Assembly (NCBI RefSeq): GCF_013001025.1
Contig: NZ_CP053021.1
Span: forward strand, 3,500,001-3,564,000
DNA: 64,000 nucleotides
Direction: 5' to 3'
Source: Sphingobium yanoikuyae
Lineage (GTDB): Bacteria > Pseudomonadota > Alphaproteobacteria > Sphingomonadales > Sphingomonadaceae
Part shown: positions 53,369 to 62,703 of the stretch, in pieces
How the letters are laid out: each line of letters opens with the position of its first letter
Position numbering within the stretch: the first letter of the stretch is position 1
Translations under genes and position numbers: made by a program
Notes under the pieces: model-generated
The model's input: the letters and a program-made list of their open reading frames with translations, nothing else
Databases searched by the model: none
Told to the model about the DNA's origin: nothing

Positions 53369-54136
53369 TCAGGACGCGGGCAGGAAGCCGGCGCGTTGCA
53401 GCCGGGCGACCGAATCGCGCGCGACGGGGACGCTGAGCCCGCCATCCAGGGTGATGAGCCAGCTGCGCCCGGCGGGATCACAGCGCAGGATGGCGCGATG
53501 GGCGATCCACCAGCTGCGATGCACCTGCGCGCCGGCCACCCCCTCCATCTCCGCAATCGCGTCGCGCAGCCGCATCAGCAGCAATTCGCTGCCGCCCGCG
53601 CCATGGACGCGGACATAATGATCCTCGCTCTGCAGCGCCAGGATCGGCCCGGCAAAGCCGGCCGATAGGCGATGGCGCAGGGCGGGTTCGGTGGGGGATG
53701 TTGTGGCGGCGTATTCGGGAAGTGGGGCATCGGCGGGCGACGGCGCAGCGTGGCGCCGAGCCAGCCGCCGGTCGGTCTGTTCGGCCCAGTGGGTGACGAC
53801 CAGCACGGTGAGCGCGCAGAGGAAGGAAAAGGGCAGCAGGCCGGTAAAGCCGTCTAGGTCGCGAAAGGCGGTGCGGCCGACATTGCGCCAGAGGAAGGCC
53901 AGCGGCACGACGCAGAGCGACACGCCGGAAAAGACGGTGATCGACACCGAAAGGTCGATCCGCCGCGCCAAGCCGCGCAGCAGCCAGATCGCCGGCCGGA
54001 CAAGGATATAGGCCCCCATCAGCAGCAGCCACCAATGGCCGATCCGCCCCGGCAGCCCGTCGCGCATATAGGTGCCGAACGGCCCCATGAAGCCGATGAT
54101 GCCGGCCAGCAGCAGCATCGCCCACAGCTCCAGCAA
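53369..54136 (-). CDS. Membrane-bound LytTR-domain regulator
   Basis: About 255 residues. Four hydrophobic segments fill the first ~125 residues (AMLLLAGIIGFMGPFG, WWLLLMGAYILVRPAIWLL, ITVFSGVSLCVVPLAFLW, LLPFSFLCALTVLVVTHW). A charged linker and a LytTR DNA-binding domain follow (ILALQSEDHYVRVHGAGG, LLLMRLRDAIAEMEG, VHRSWWIAHRAILRC). Membrane LytTR proteins regulate transcription from the inner membrane. The start is unclear: TTG 54136 has no close ribosome site, whereas GAGAGGGGA lies eight bases before an in-frame ATT at 54154. No ATG lies upstream of the first membrane helix before a stop codon. Confidence 0.85.
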   Translation of the reverse strand: MLELWAMLLLAGIIGFMGPFGTYMRDGLPGRIGHWWLLLMGAYILVRPAIWLLRGLARRIDLSVSITVFSGVSLCVVPLAFLWRNVGRTAFRDLDGFTGLLPFSFLCALTVLVVTHWAEQTDRRLARRHAAPSPADAPLPEYAATTSPTEPALRHRLSAGFAGPILALQSEDHYVRVHGAGGSELLLMRLRDAIAEMEGVAGAQVHRSWWIAHRAILRCDPAGRSWLITLDGGLSVPVARDSVARLQRAGFLPAS

Positions 54137-54355
54137 GATGCGTCGGTTGAAAATCGGCTATTCCCCTCTCCGCCCCGCTTTTCGCCCTGCCCGTTCGCGA
54201 AGCGCCGACTGGAAAATGCCCGGTTTTGCGGGGCATTGGCAAGCCCTCTTTCCGCGTAACGGATTGGCGCTTGCCGGCCGGCGGGCAGGTGCCATCAGCA
54301 GAGCGGACGGCCGCCCCGTGCCCCTGGGCCAAGGCCGAAACGAGGAGAGAATTTG

Positions 54356-56008
54356 GTGACCAAGCCCCCTTCCCGCCGGCTGCCCATCTTGGCGATGCTG
54401 CCCATCCTGATCGGCGGACTGGCGCTGGATGGCGGGCCGACCCTGGCCCGGCCTGGGGCGCAAGGCGCGCTGTTCGGCCAGCCGGTGATCCGCACCCTGC
54501 CATTGCCCGCCGACATGCGGCCGCAAAGCGCCACCTACACGCCGTCGGGCCGGATATTGCTGACCTATGCCAAGCCGGGCGAGAGCGATCCGCGGCAGAT
54601 CAACCTCGCGATCATGGACGATGATGGCAGCCATATCCGCCCGATCTTCAGCGGGACGATTCCCGCCCGGCCGAAGGATAATGGCATCCGCTACATGGTG
54701 TTTGCCGACAATAAGCGCATCTTCCTGGGCGATTTCGTGATCGAATGCCCGACCAGCCTGGACGATTGCACGCAGGCGCAACTGGTGCCCGTCACCTATC
54801 CGCCGCAGGTGGCCGATGGCGCGCATATCTGGCATCGCTGGTCGGAAATGGTGGTGGCGCCGGACAATCGCCATATCGCCTGGACGACCTTGCTCGCCAA
54901 TTACTCCGCCGCGGTGCTGACCGGCGAACTGACGCGCGGCCCGGACGGCTATGTCGTCACCCGGCCGCAGATCATCAGCAGCAGCGATCCCTTCCGCCCC
55001 GATCCCGCCCATGCCGATGGCGTCATCCCGTCGCCGATCCGTGGCGGCGAGGTGAAGCAATTCGTCCATGGCGGCAGCGCCCTGTCGCTGGTCGGCGCGG
55101 TGAAGCGCGACCTGCCCGATTCGGTGGTGATGGACCTGGCGAGCGGCAAGGTGACGCCGATCACCGACACGCCGGGCTATACCGAAACGACGATCTTCTC
55201 GCCCGACGAGCGGCTGGGCATGGTGATGACCACCCGCTTTTCGCAGACCGACCCGGCGATATTGGGGCTGATGCCCCGCCCCTATCCCGACAGCCTGAAC
55301 ATGGGGCTGAGCATGTTCGCCTATACCTATGCCGTCACCGGCGTGCGCACGGCGCGGCCGGGCAATGTCGGGCCGGCGCTGATCGACATCGCCCGGTCGC
55401 AGCGCGAGGTGGGGTATCAGGGCGCGAACCTCAGCAGCCAGGTCGACTGGGTATTTCATTCGCCCATGTCCTGGCATCCCGACAGCCGCCGGGCGACCTG
55501 GATCGAGGGGCTGCGCGGCAGCGAGACCAAGCGGGTCCAGATCGTCACCCTGCCCGGATACAAGGCCGGGCCGGCGGTCGCCCCACGCGCCGTGCCCGAC
55601 AGCTTGCCCTATGGCGATACCGACCTGTCCACCCTGCCGGCGCTGGCGGGCAAGAGCCAGAATATCGACGTGAAGGTCTATGGCCGGCGGTCAGGCCATA
55701 TCCAATATCGGCGCACGAGCGGCGCCATCGAGAAAATCTATGTCGATTTCAGCGACGACGGAAAGCAGGTCTATAGCGGGCGCGAGACGACGCAGATCAA
55801 CATGCGCGGCCAGTCCAGCTACGAAGCGGACATCCGCCTGACCGGTCCCCGCCCCGGCATCATGAAGCTGCAGATGGCGTTCGGACCGCTGGGCGGCCCC
55901 AAGCCCGCCGCGATCGACTTCACGCCCCAAGCCGATGGCCAGCCGCGCAGCCGGGGCTTTGCCGAATATGGCGGCCGGCGCCTGAGCGTGGACCGGCTGG
56001 CGCCATGA
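54356..56008 (+). CDS. Exported TolB-like beta-propeller protein
   Basis: About 551 residues. Hydrophobic signal (LPILAMLPILIGGLALDGG). The body has repeats of the TolB/WD-like type: ATYTPSGRILLTYAK, INLAIMDDDGSHIRPIF, MVVAPDNRHIAWTTLL, TIFSPDERLGMVMTTRF and SWHPDSRRATWIEGLRG. The C-terminal 120 residues form a different sandwich-like part (YRRTSGAIEKIYVDFSDDG onward). No catalytic motif is seen; related proteins include uncharacterised PD40-containing proteins. GAGGAGAG precedes TTG 54353 and GTG 54356; GTG is preferred. It stands alone between LytTR and the convergent ABC operon. Confidence 0.75.
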   Translation: MTKPPSRRLPILAMLPILIGGLALDGGPTLARPGAQGALFGQPVIRTLPLPADMRPQSATYTPSGRILLTYAKPGESDPRQINLAIMDDDGSHIRPIFSGTIPARPKDNGIRYMVFADNKRIFLGDFVIECPTSLDDCTQAQLVPVTYPPQVADGAHIWHRWSEMVVAPDNRHIAWTTLLANYSAAVLTGELTRGPDGYVVTRPQIISSSDPFRPDPAHADGVIPSPIRGGEVKQFVHGGSALSLVGAVKRDLPDSVVMDLASGKVTPITDTPGYTETTIFSPDERLGMVMTTRFSQTDPAILGLMPRPYPDSLNMGLSMFAYTYAVTGVRTARPGNVGPALIDIARSQREVGYQGANLSSQVDWVFHSPMSWHPDSRRATWIEGLRGSETKRVQIVTLPGYKAGPAVAPRAVPDSLPYGDTDLSTLPALAGKSQNIDVKVYGRRSGHIQYRRTSGAIEKIYVDFSDDGKQVYSGRETTQINMRGQSSYEADIRLTGPRPGIMKLQMAFGPLGGPKPAAIDFTPQADGQPRSRGFAEYGGRRLSVDRLAP

Positions 56009-56023
56009 AGAGCCGCCGGACGA

Positions 56024-57151
56024 TCAGGCCATGGCGCTGATCGTCCGGCGGAAGCGAGTGAGTGCGATCAGGAAGAAGGCGATGCCGATCGCGGCGGTGG
56101 CGGCGAATTGCGGCCAGACGACGCCAATGCCGGCGCCCCGGAACAGGATCGCCTGACCCAGTTCGACGAAATGGGTGGTCGGCGCGAACAGCATCACATC
56201 CTGCACCAGCTTGGGCATGGATTCGCGCGGGGTGGTGCCGCCCGACAGCATCTGCAGCGGCAGCAGGACAAGGATCATCAGCATGCCGAATTGCGGCATG
56301 TTGCGCGCCAGCGTCGCGAGGAAAATGCCCATCGAGGTTGTGGAAAACAGCACCAGCGCAGCGCCCGCGAAGAAGAGCGCCAGCGATCCGGCGACGGGCA
56401 CGTGCATCAGCCCCTGCACCACCAGGTTGATCGACAGGGACGAGGCGAGTAGCACGACCAGCCCCATCGACCAAACCTTTGACAGCATGATCTCGAACGG
56501 GGTGACCGGCATCACCAGCAGATGCTCGATCGTGCCATGTTCCCGCTCGCGGATCAGCGCCGCGCCGGTGAGGATGATCGACAGCATCGCGATCTGGTTG
56601 ATGATCTGCGCCAGCGCACCGAACCATGTATGGTTGAGCGTCGGGTTGAAGCGCCCCCGCACCGCCAGGTCGACCTTTGGCACGCTATTGGCGCGATAGC
56701 GGTTGACGAATTCATTCACTTCGGCGGTCGCGATCTGCTGCACATAGCTGCTGCCCGAAAATGCCTGGCTCATGCGCGTGGCGTCGGTGTTGAGCTGGAT
56801 TTCCGCCGTCCGGCCGGCCAGCACGTCGCGCTGGAAGCCATGGGGTATGTGGAGGACGAAGGTGAAGTCGCCCGCGTCCATGCCCGGATCGATCTGCGCC
56901 GGCGCAATCATCCGGGGCAGCGTGAATTGCGGCGGATAGAAAGCGGCGACGATCCGCTGCGACAGGGGCGATTCATCCTCATCGACGATTGCGATGGCTG
57001 CATTGTGCAGCGTTTCCGGCTTGGAATTGGCCGAGGTATAGATGGAGACGGTGAAGACGAACAGGATTAGCACCAGCATGATCGGGTCGCGCCACAGGCT
57101 CCACAGCTCCTTCACGCCCAGCCGGTAGATGTTGGAAATCGTCGCAAGCAT
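56024..57151 (-). CDS. yhhJ: ABC-2 type permease (YhhJ-like)
   Basis: About 375 residues. One N-terminal membrane helix (PIMLVLILFVFTVSIYT), a large periplasmic insert (NAAIAIVDEDESPLSQ, DFTFVLHIPHGFQRDVLAGR), then five C-terminal helices with MLSIILTGAALIREREHGTIEHLLVMPVTPFEI, the ABC-2 signature. The arrangement matches YhhJ of the yhiI-rbbA-yhhJ operon. It starts five bases after the RbbA-like gene, with GGAGG upstream. Probably forms a half of the membrane channel, with the permease part of RbbA supplying the other half. Confidence 0.9.
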   Translation of the reverse strand: MLATISNIYRLGVKELWSLWRDPIMLVLILFVFTVSIYTSANSKPETLHNAAIAIVDEDESPLSQRIVAAFYPPQFTLPRMIAPAQIDPGMDAGDFTFVLHIPHGFQRDVLAGRTAEIQLNTDATRMSQAFSGSSYVQQIATAEVNEFVNRYRANSVPKVDLAVRGRFNPTLNHTWFGALAQIINQIAMLSIILTGAALIREREHGTIEHLLVMPVTPFEIMLSKVWSMGLVVLLASSLSINLVVQGLMHVPVAGSLALFFAGAALVLFSTTSMGIFLATLARNMPQFGMLMILVLLPLQMLSGGTTPRESMPKLVQDVMLFAPTTHFVELGQAILFRGAGIGVVWPQFAATAAIGIAFFLIALTRFRRTISAMA

Positions 57152-57156
57152 GGGCG

Positions 57157-59907
57157 TCAGGCCTCCTGCTTCTTGAGCAGCATGATCGCGATGCCGACGA
57201 TCAGCGGCGCGGAAATGGCGAGCGGCAGGAAGGAGCCGGCCAGGTCCGAAAAGCCCAGCGCCTTGGCAAAGACGCCGCGGCTGATGGTGAACATGTGGCT
57301 GCCGGGATAGATGTCGCCGATGATCCGCGCGCTGCCCTCCATCGAGGAGACGGGGTCGGTCATACCGCCATAGGTGGTGGCCGGGATCATCGTGCCGATC
57401 ATCGCCAGGAACATCGCGGCGATCTGGCTGCGCGTCACGGCCGAGGCGAGCAGGCCCATGCCGGTCGCGGTGACGCAATAGATGGCGGCGGCCAGCAGCA
57501 GGGTCGGGAAGCTGCCCTTCACCGGCACGCCGAAGATGAAGATCGCCATCAGCACCATCAGCAGGAAGTTGACAAGCGCCAGCACGACATAGGGAAGCTG
57601 CTTGCCGAGCAGGAATTCGCTGCGGCTGACCGGCGTCACATAAAGGTTGATGATCGATCCGATCTCCTTTTCGCGCACCACCGCCAGCGCGGTCAGCATC
57701 GCCGGCAGCATGAGCAGCAGCAGCGGGATGACGATCGGCACCATCGCCGGCAGGCTCTGCACATCGGGATTGTAGCGATAGCGGTTCTCGATCGAGAAGC
57801 TGCTGCCGACCGCGCTGCCGCGCGCGGCCGCCTGCTGGCTCAGCCAATGCTGGTGCAGCCCCTGGATATAGCCCTGCACCGTTTCGGCGCGCTGTGGATT
57901 GGCGCCGTCGAACCAGGCGCCGACCGTGACCTGCCGCCCGGCCGTGATATCCCGGCCGAAGCCCGGCGGAATCTCGATCACCAGCGCCAGTTCGCCATCC
58001 TTCATGCGCCGGTCGAGATCATCATAATCGCGGATCGGCGCATGTTCGACGAAATAGGAGGAGCCGGAAATGTCGAGCGCATAATTCTGGCTGAGGATGC
58101 TGTTGTCGCGGTCCAGCACGGCATAGTTCAGCTCGTTGATGTCGGTGGTCATGCCGAAGCCGATCACCAGCATCAGGATCAGCGAACCGATCAGCGCGAG
58201 CGTCGCACGGACCGGATCGCGCTGCAGTTCCAGCATCTCGCGCCAGGCATAGGTGAGCGCGCGTTGCGGGCTGAAGCCGCGCCTTATCGTGCCATGTTCC
58301 GCCTGCGCCATGTCCTTGAGCGCGCTTTCCTCGTCGGGCGGGCGGGTGTCGCCGCCGGCATCGACCAGATAGCCGATGAAGGCCTGTTCCAGATCGGGCG
58401 CGCCGCGCTTCTCGATCAGGCGCGCGGGCGCATCGCTGTCCAGCACATGGCCCGCATGCATCATCGACATGCGATCGCAGCGCATCGCTTCGTTCATGAA
58501 ATGGGTGGAGATGAAGATCGTCACCTTGTCGCGGCGCGACAGCTCCGCCAGCAATCGCCAGAAGCCGTCGCGCGCCACCGGATCGACGCCGGAGGTCGGC
58601 TCGTCCAGGATCAGCAGTTCCGGCTTGTGGACCATCGCCACCGCAAGGCTGAGGCGCTGGCGGATGCCGAGCGGCAGGCTGTCGGGCAGTTCCTCCATCA
58701 CCGGACCAAGATCGAACCGATCGGCCATTTCCGCGACGCGGGCGGGAATATCCTCGCGCGCGACATGGAAGAGATGGGCGTGAAATTCCAGATTCTGGCG
58801 GACGGTGAGTTCGGTGTAGAGCGAGAAGGCCTGGCTCATATAGCCGACCCGCTTGCGCGTAGACATGTCGTCCGGGTCCACTGCATTGCCGAACAGCCAG
58901 GCCTTGCCCTCGGTCGCGGGCAAGAGGCCGGTCAGCATCTTCATGGTGGTCGACTTGCCGCAGCCATTGGACCCCAGGAAACCGAATATCTCGCCCCGGC
59001 GAATGCGGAAGCTGACATGATCGACCGCGGTGAAATCGCCAAAGCGCATGGTCAGGCCCTGCGCCTCGATCGCGATGTCATCCTCGCTGGCTTCGAGCGG
59101 CGGGATGATGACCGGCTCATGGCCGCGCTTCTTCTCCTCGGGCAGCAGCGCGATGAAGGCCTCCTCCAGCGAACTGGTGCCGGTGCGCGCGAAAATCTCA
59201 GCCGGGGTGCCGGTGTCGAGGATCTGCCCGTCATCCATCGCCACCAGCCAGTCGAAACGCTGCGCCTCATCCATGTAAGCGGTGGCGACGATGACGCTCA
59301 TCTGCGCCTGGGTCTGGCGGATGTCGTTGATGAGATCCCAGAATTGGGCGCGGGCCAGCGGATCGACGCCGGTGGTCGGCTCGTCCAGGATCAACAGGTC
59401 GGGATCATGGATCAGCGCACAGCACAGGCCGAGCTTCTGCTTCATGCCGCCCGACAGCTTGCCCGCCGGCCTGGCAAGGAATGGGTCGAGGCCGGTGGCG
59501 CGGGTGAGCGCATCGATCCGCCTTCGCCGCTCCGCCCCGTCATGGCCGAACAGGCGGCCGAAAAACTGCAGATTCTCCTCGACCGACAGGGTGGGATAGA
59601 GATTCTTGCCCAGCCCCTGCGGCATATAGGCGATGCGCGGGCAGACATCGCTGCGATGGCGCTTGTCGCGCATGTCCCCGCCCAGCACATGGACATCGCC
59701 ATCCCGGATGACATGGGCGCCGGCGACGAGGGAGAGCAGGCTGGACTTGCCCACGCCATCGGGGCCGATCAGGCCGATCATCCGCCCACCCGGTATGTCG
59801 AGATCGATGCCGCGCAGCGCCTGCGTCTTGCCATAATGGAGGCGGACGCCGGACAGGCGGACGACCGGATCGACCGTTGGCGCGCCGATGGGGGCGGGCT
59901 GGTTCAC
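57157..59907 (-). CDS. rbbA: RbbA-like protein: two ABC ATPase domains fused to an ABC-2 permease
   Basis: 916 residues. The first ATPase (residues ~15-250) has [18 protein letters not shown] and [13 protein letters not shown]. The second (~285-520) has GSNGCGKST, a divergent signature [11 protein letters not shown] and [13 protein letters not shown]. The remaining ~370 residues are a permease with [15 protein letters not shown], a periplasmic insert ([19 protein letters not shown]) and [29 protein letters not shown]. In E. coli RbbA was described as a ribosome-associated ATPase; the operon context points to export. Start overlaps the HlyD gene stop as ATGA. Confidence 0.92.
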   Translation of the reverse strand: MNQPAPIGAPTVDPVVRLSGVRLHYGKTQALRGIDLDIPGGRMIGLIGPDGVGKSSLLSLVAGAHVIRDGDVHVLGGDMRDKRHRSDVCPRIAYMPQGLGKNLYPTLSVEENLQFFGRLFGHDGAERRRRIDALTRATGLDPFLARPAGKLSGGMKQKLGLCCALIHDPDLLILDEPTTGVDPLARAQFWDLINDIRQTQAQMSVIVATAYMDEAQRFDWLVAMDDGQILDTGTPAEIFARTGTSSLEEAFIALLPEEKKRGHEPVIIPPLEASEDDIAIEAQGLTMRFGDFTAVDHVSFRIRRGEIFGFLGSNGCGKSTTMKMLTGLLPATEGKAWLFGNAVDPDDMSTRKRVGYMSQAFSLYTELTVRQNLEFHAHLFHVAREDIPARVAEMADRFDLGPVMEELPDSLPLGIRQRLSLAVAMVHKPELLILDEPTSGVDPVARDGFWRLLAELSRRDKVTIFISTHFMNEAMRCDRMSMMHAGHVLDSDAPARLIEKRGAPDLEQAFIGYLVDAGGDTRPPDEESALKDMAQAEHGTIRRGFSPQRALTYAWREMLELQRDPVRATLALIGSLILMLVIGFGMTTDINELNYAVLDRDNSILSQNYALDISGSSYFVEHAPIRDYDDLDRRMKDGELALVIEIPPGFGRDITAGRQVTVGAWFDGANPQRAETVQGYIQGLHQHWLSQQAAARGSAVGSSFSIENRYRYNPDVQSLPAMVPIVIPLLLLMLPAMLTALAVVREKEIGSIINLYVTPVSRSEFLLGKQLPYVVLALVNFLLMVLMAIFIFGVPVKGSFPTLLLAAAIYCVTATGMGLLASAVTRSQIAAMFLAMIGTMIPATTYGGMTDPVSSMEGSARIIGDIYPGSHMFTISRGVFAKALGFSDLAGSFLPLAISAPLIVGIAIMLLKKQEA

Positions 59908-60995
59908 TGGACCGCCCGCGATCCTTCGGGAAGGGCGCGGACCGCGAGCGAGGCGGGCCAGGCAACGCCCGGATTGATCCGGACATAGGCCATGCCGGGC
60001 AGGCCGGTCTTCACCTGGGCGATATGCTTGCGCAGCAGCGCCGGATCGATCCGGGCCTTGACCCGGAACATCATTTTCTCGCGCTCGCTCTGGGTTTCGA
60101 CCGTCTTGGGCGTGAACTGGGCGACGTCGGCGACGAAGCTGATCCGCGCCGGGATCGGATAGTCGGGAATGGCATCGAGCACGATCCGCGCCTCGCTGCC
60201 GATGGCGACACGGCCGGCGGCGGTAGCGGGCAGGAAGAAGCTGATCGTCACGTCGGACAGGTCGACCAGGCTCAGCACCCGGCCACCGGCCGTCACCACC
60301 TCGCCGGGCTGGGCGACGCGATACTGGACGCGGCCGTCGCGTGGCGCGCGCAGGCTGCTGTCGTTGATGTCCGCCTCGATCCGCTGGATGGTGGCACGGC
60401 CGGCCTCCACGCGGGATCGCGATCCGATCACCTGGTTGCGGGCATTGGTGATGGCGACCTCGGCCGAGGCAAGCTGGGCACGGGCCGCCTCTACGGCGGC
60501 GGCGGCGCCTTCGGTCTGGGCGGCGTCGTCATCGCGTTCCTGCACTGCGGTCGCGCCTTCGCGGGCCAGGGTTTCGGACCGGGCGAGGCGCTTGCGCGAG
60601 GCGTTGAGTTCGGCGATGCGCTGGCGCACCACGGCCTGGGCCGCGGCCTTCTCGCTCTCGCGCTGGGCGACCTGGGTCTGGGCGACGAGGACGGCATTCT
60701 GCGCCTCTGCCAGTTGCGCGACGGCCTCGGTCCGCTGTGCGTCCAGTACATCGACATCCATATGGGCGACGATCTCGCCGGCCTTCACCAGTTGCCCCTC
60801 ATCCGCGACGATATCCTTGATCCGCCCGGCGGATTTGGAGGCGACGTCGATTTCTGTCGCTTCCAGCCGGCCGTTGCCGCCGACAATGCCTTCGGGCAGG
60901 CCGGCCGGCTTCAGCAACGTCCAGAGCAGGAAGGCAATGCCGGCCACCGCCGCGATGATCAGGCCCCTGACGATCCAGCGCTTGTTCATGCTCAT
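59904..60995 (-). CDS. yhiI: HlyD-family periplasmic adaptor (YhiI-like)
   Basis: 363 residues. One N-terminal membrane helix ([18 protein letters not shown]), then the adaptor layout: biotinyl-lipoyl half-motifs ([20 protein letters not shown] and [19 protein letters not shown]), a long coiled-coil between them (about residues 85-210, rich in Ala, Glu, Gln and Arg) and the beta-barrel part ([20 protein letters not shown]). It links the inner-membrane RbbA/YhhJ complex to the outer-membrane factor. Its start overlaps the stop of the outer-membrane factor gene, and its end overlaps RbbA (ATGA). Confidence 0.92.
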   Translation of the reverse strand: MSMNKRWIVRGLIIAAVAGIAFLLWTLLKPAGLPEGIVGGNGRLEATEIDVASKSAGRIKDIVADEGQLVKAGEIVAHMDVDVLDAQRTEAVAQLAEAQNAVLVAQTQVAQRESEKAAAQAVVRQRIAELNASRKRLARSETLAREGATAVQERDDDAAQTEGAAAAVEAARAQLASAEVAITNARNQVIGSRSRVEAGRATIQRIEADINDSSLRAPRDGRVQYRVAQPGEVVTAGGRVLSLVDLSDVTISFFLPATAAGRVAIGSEARIVLDAIPDYPIPARISFVADVAQFTPKTVETQSEREKMMFRVKARIDPALLRKHIAQVKTGLPGMAYVRINPGVAWPASLAVRALPEGSRAVQ

Positions 60996-62434
60996 GGTTC
61001 CCCCTGGTTCCCGGACGGGGCGGCCGCGATGCCGCGATTGACAACAAAGCCACCACCGAGGGCAGCATAGAGGCTGACGATGCTGGAGAGTTCCCCCCGG
61101 CGAAGCTGGACCAGCGCCTGTTCCGCATCGAACAGGTCGCGCTGGGCATCGAGCACTTCGAGATAGGTGGAGCGGCCATTGTCGAAGCGTAGTTGGGCGA
61201 GGCGCGCCCGTTCCCGCTGGGCATCGACCAGTTGGCGCGTGGTGCCGATCTGCAGGGCGATCTGGCGCCGCCGGACCAGCGCGTCAGACACATCGCGAAA
61301 GGCGGACTGGATCGTCTTTTCATAGGTAGCGACGGCCTCATCCCGGCGCGCCTGCGCCACGTCCAAATTGCCCTTCAGCCGGCCGGCGTTGAACAGGGGC
61401 AGACGGATCATCGGCGAAAAGCTCCACACCTCGCTATTGCCGCCGAACAGCCCGTCCAGATCCGGGCTGGTCGTGCCATAGGCGCCGGTCAGGCTGATAT
61501 TGGGGAAGAAGGCGGCGCGGGCGGCACCGATATTAGCATTGGCCGCGCGCAGCTGATGCTCGGCGGCAACGATGTCCGGCCGGTTGGTGAGCAGTTCGGC
61601 CGGCAGGCCGGCGGGCACCTGATAATCGCCGCCCGGCCCGGCCAGCCGCAGCGATCCGGGCGCAATCTCCACCGGCTGGCCGACCAGCAGCGCCAGCGCA
61701 TTGCGATTGACCGCGCGGTCGAGGTTCAGCACATGCATGGTGGTGTCCGCCTGCGCCAGCAGCACCTGGGACTGGGCCAGGTCCAGCTTCGACCCCGACC
61801 CCACCTCATAGCGGCGGCGCATGATGCGCAGCGTTTCCTGCCGGGTGGTGATCGACTGCTGGGTAAGGGCGGCGCGCTCCTCATATTCGCGCTCCAGCAG
61901 ATAGCCGAGCGCAACCTGCGCGATCAGGTCGGTCGCGACCGCGCGGCGAGATTCCTCCGACGCCAGAAACTGTTCGCGGGCGGCCTCCTTCAGATTGCGC
62001 AGCCGGCCCCAGAAATCGATTTCCCAGCTGGCGCTGAGTTGGGCGGTGATCGATTTCACGTCGACGATCTGGTCGCCGATCACCGGCAGGCTGTAGAAGG
62101 CCTGACCGCGCGTGCCCGTCGCCACCGCATCGAGCTGAGGATAGAGCGAGGCACCCTCGATCCGCCAGGCGCCGCGCGCCTGCGCCACGCGGGCGGCGGC
62201 GATGCGAATGTCGCGATTATTGGCCAGCGCCTGGGCGACCAGCCTGCGCAATTCGGGATCGGGAAAAACCTGCTCCCAGTCGCGCCCGGCCAGCGAAGCC
62301 CCGGCCGGCGTCGCCACGGCATAGCTGTCGGGCACCGGCAGGGATGGCTGAACATAATCGGGCGCAAAGGAACAACCGGTCAGGGAAAGAGCCAGAAGCA
62401 TCGTCAAGGCCTCAGGGATAACCCTCCCCTTCAC
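60992..62434 (-). CDS. NodT-family outer-membrane efflux lipoprotein
   Basis: About 480 residues. Lipobox LSLTGC, so the Cys is acylated. Typical NodT/TolC-like motifs: WEQVFPDPELRRLVAQALANN, IRIAAARVAQARGAW, SASWEIDFWGRLRNLKEAA, AGLPAELLTNRPDIVAAEHQLRAANANIGAARAAFFPNISL is the hallmark stretch in part, and LPLFNAGRLKGNLD. GTG 62434 gives a charged N-region (KGR) before the hydrophobic core; ATG 62497 and ATG/TTG near 62400 are alternatives. It is first in an operon with the HlyD adaptor and RbbA, giving a complete envelope-spanning exporter. Substrate unknown. Confidence 0.9.
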   Translation of the reverse strand: MKGRVIPEALTMLLALSLTGCSFAPDYVQPSLPVPDSYAVATPAGASLAGRDWEQVFPDPELRRLVAQALANNRDIRIAAARVAQARGAWRIEGASLYPQLDAVATGTRGQAFYSLPVIGDQIVDVKSITAQLSASWEIDFWGRLRNLKEAAREQFLASEESRRAVATDLIAQVALGYLLEREYEERAALTQQSITTRQETLRIMRRRYEVGSGSKLDLAQSQVLLAQADTTMHVLNLDRAVNRNALALLVGQPVEIAPGSLRLAGPGGDYQVPAGLPAELLTNRPDIVAAEHQLRAANANIGAARAAFFPNISLTGAYGTTSPDLDGLFGGNSEVWSFSPMIRLPLFNAGRLKGNLDVAQARRDEAVATYEKTIQSAFRDVSDALVRRRQIALQIGTTRQLVDAQRERARLAQLRFDNGRSTYLEVLDAQRDLFDAEQALVQLRRGELSSIVSLYAALGGGFVVNRGIAAAPSGNQGEP

Positions 62435-62703
62435 GCCATGACCTATCGCAAAATCGGAATTGCCAAGCGACACCAAGCACCCCTTTTCGAGCAACATGGA
62501 CCCCTATTCAATCGATATAGCATCGACCGACTTCATCTATTCTCGATTTTGTGAGACATGATGCTTCAGAACATCACAAGGACTCACTAATAACTTATGC
62601 CTTTAATATATTTGTGTTTATCTACCACAACCAGTATCGTCAATCGCACCTGACCTGACCGCTCGCGCCGTTGCGAGGGGCGCAACGCGACAAGGGACGC
62701 AGG

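Noticed and set aside
57157..59907. Frameshifted fusion of separate ABC genes
   Set aside because: The two ATPase domains and permease run in one frame with intact motifs and match the known RbbA architecture.
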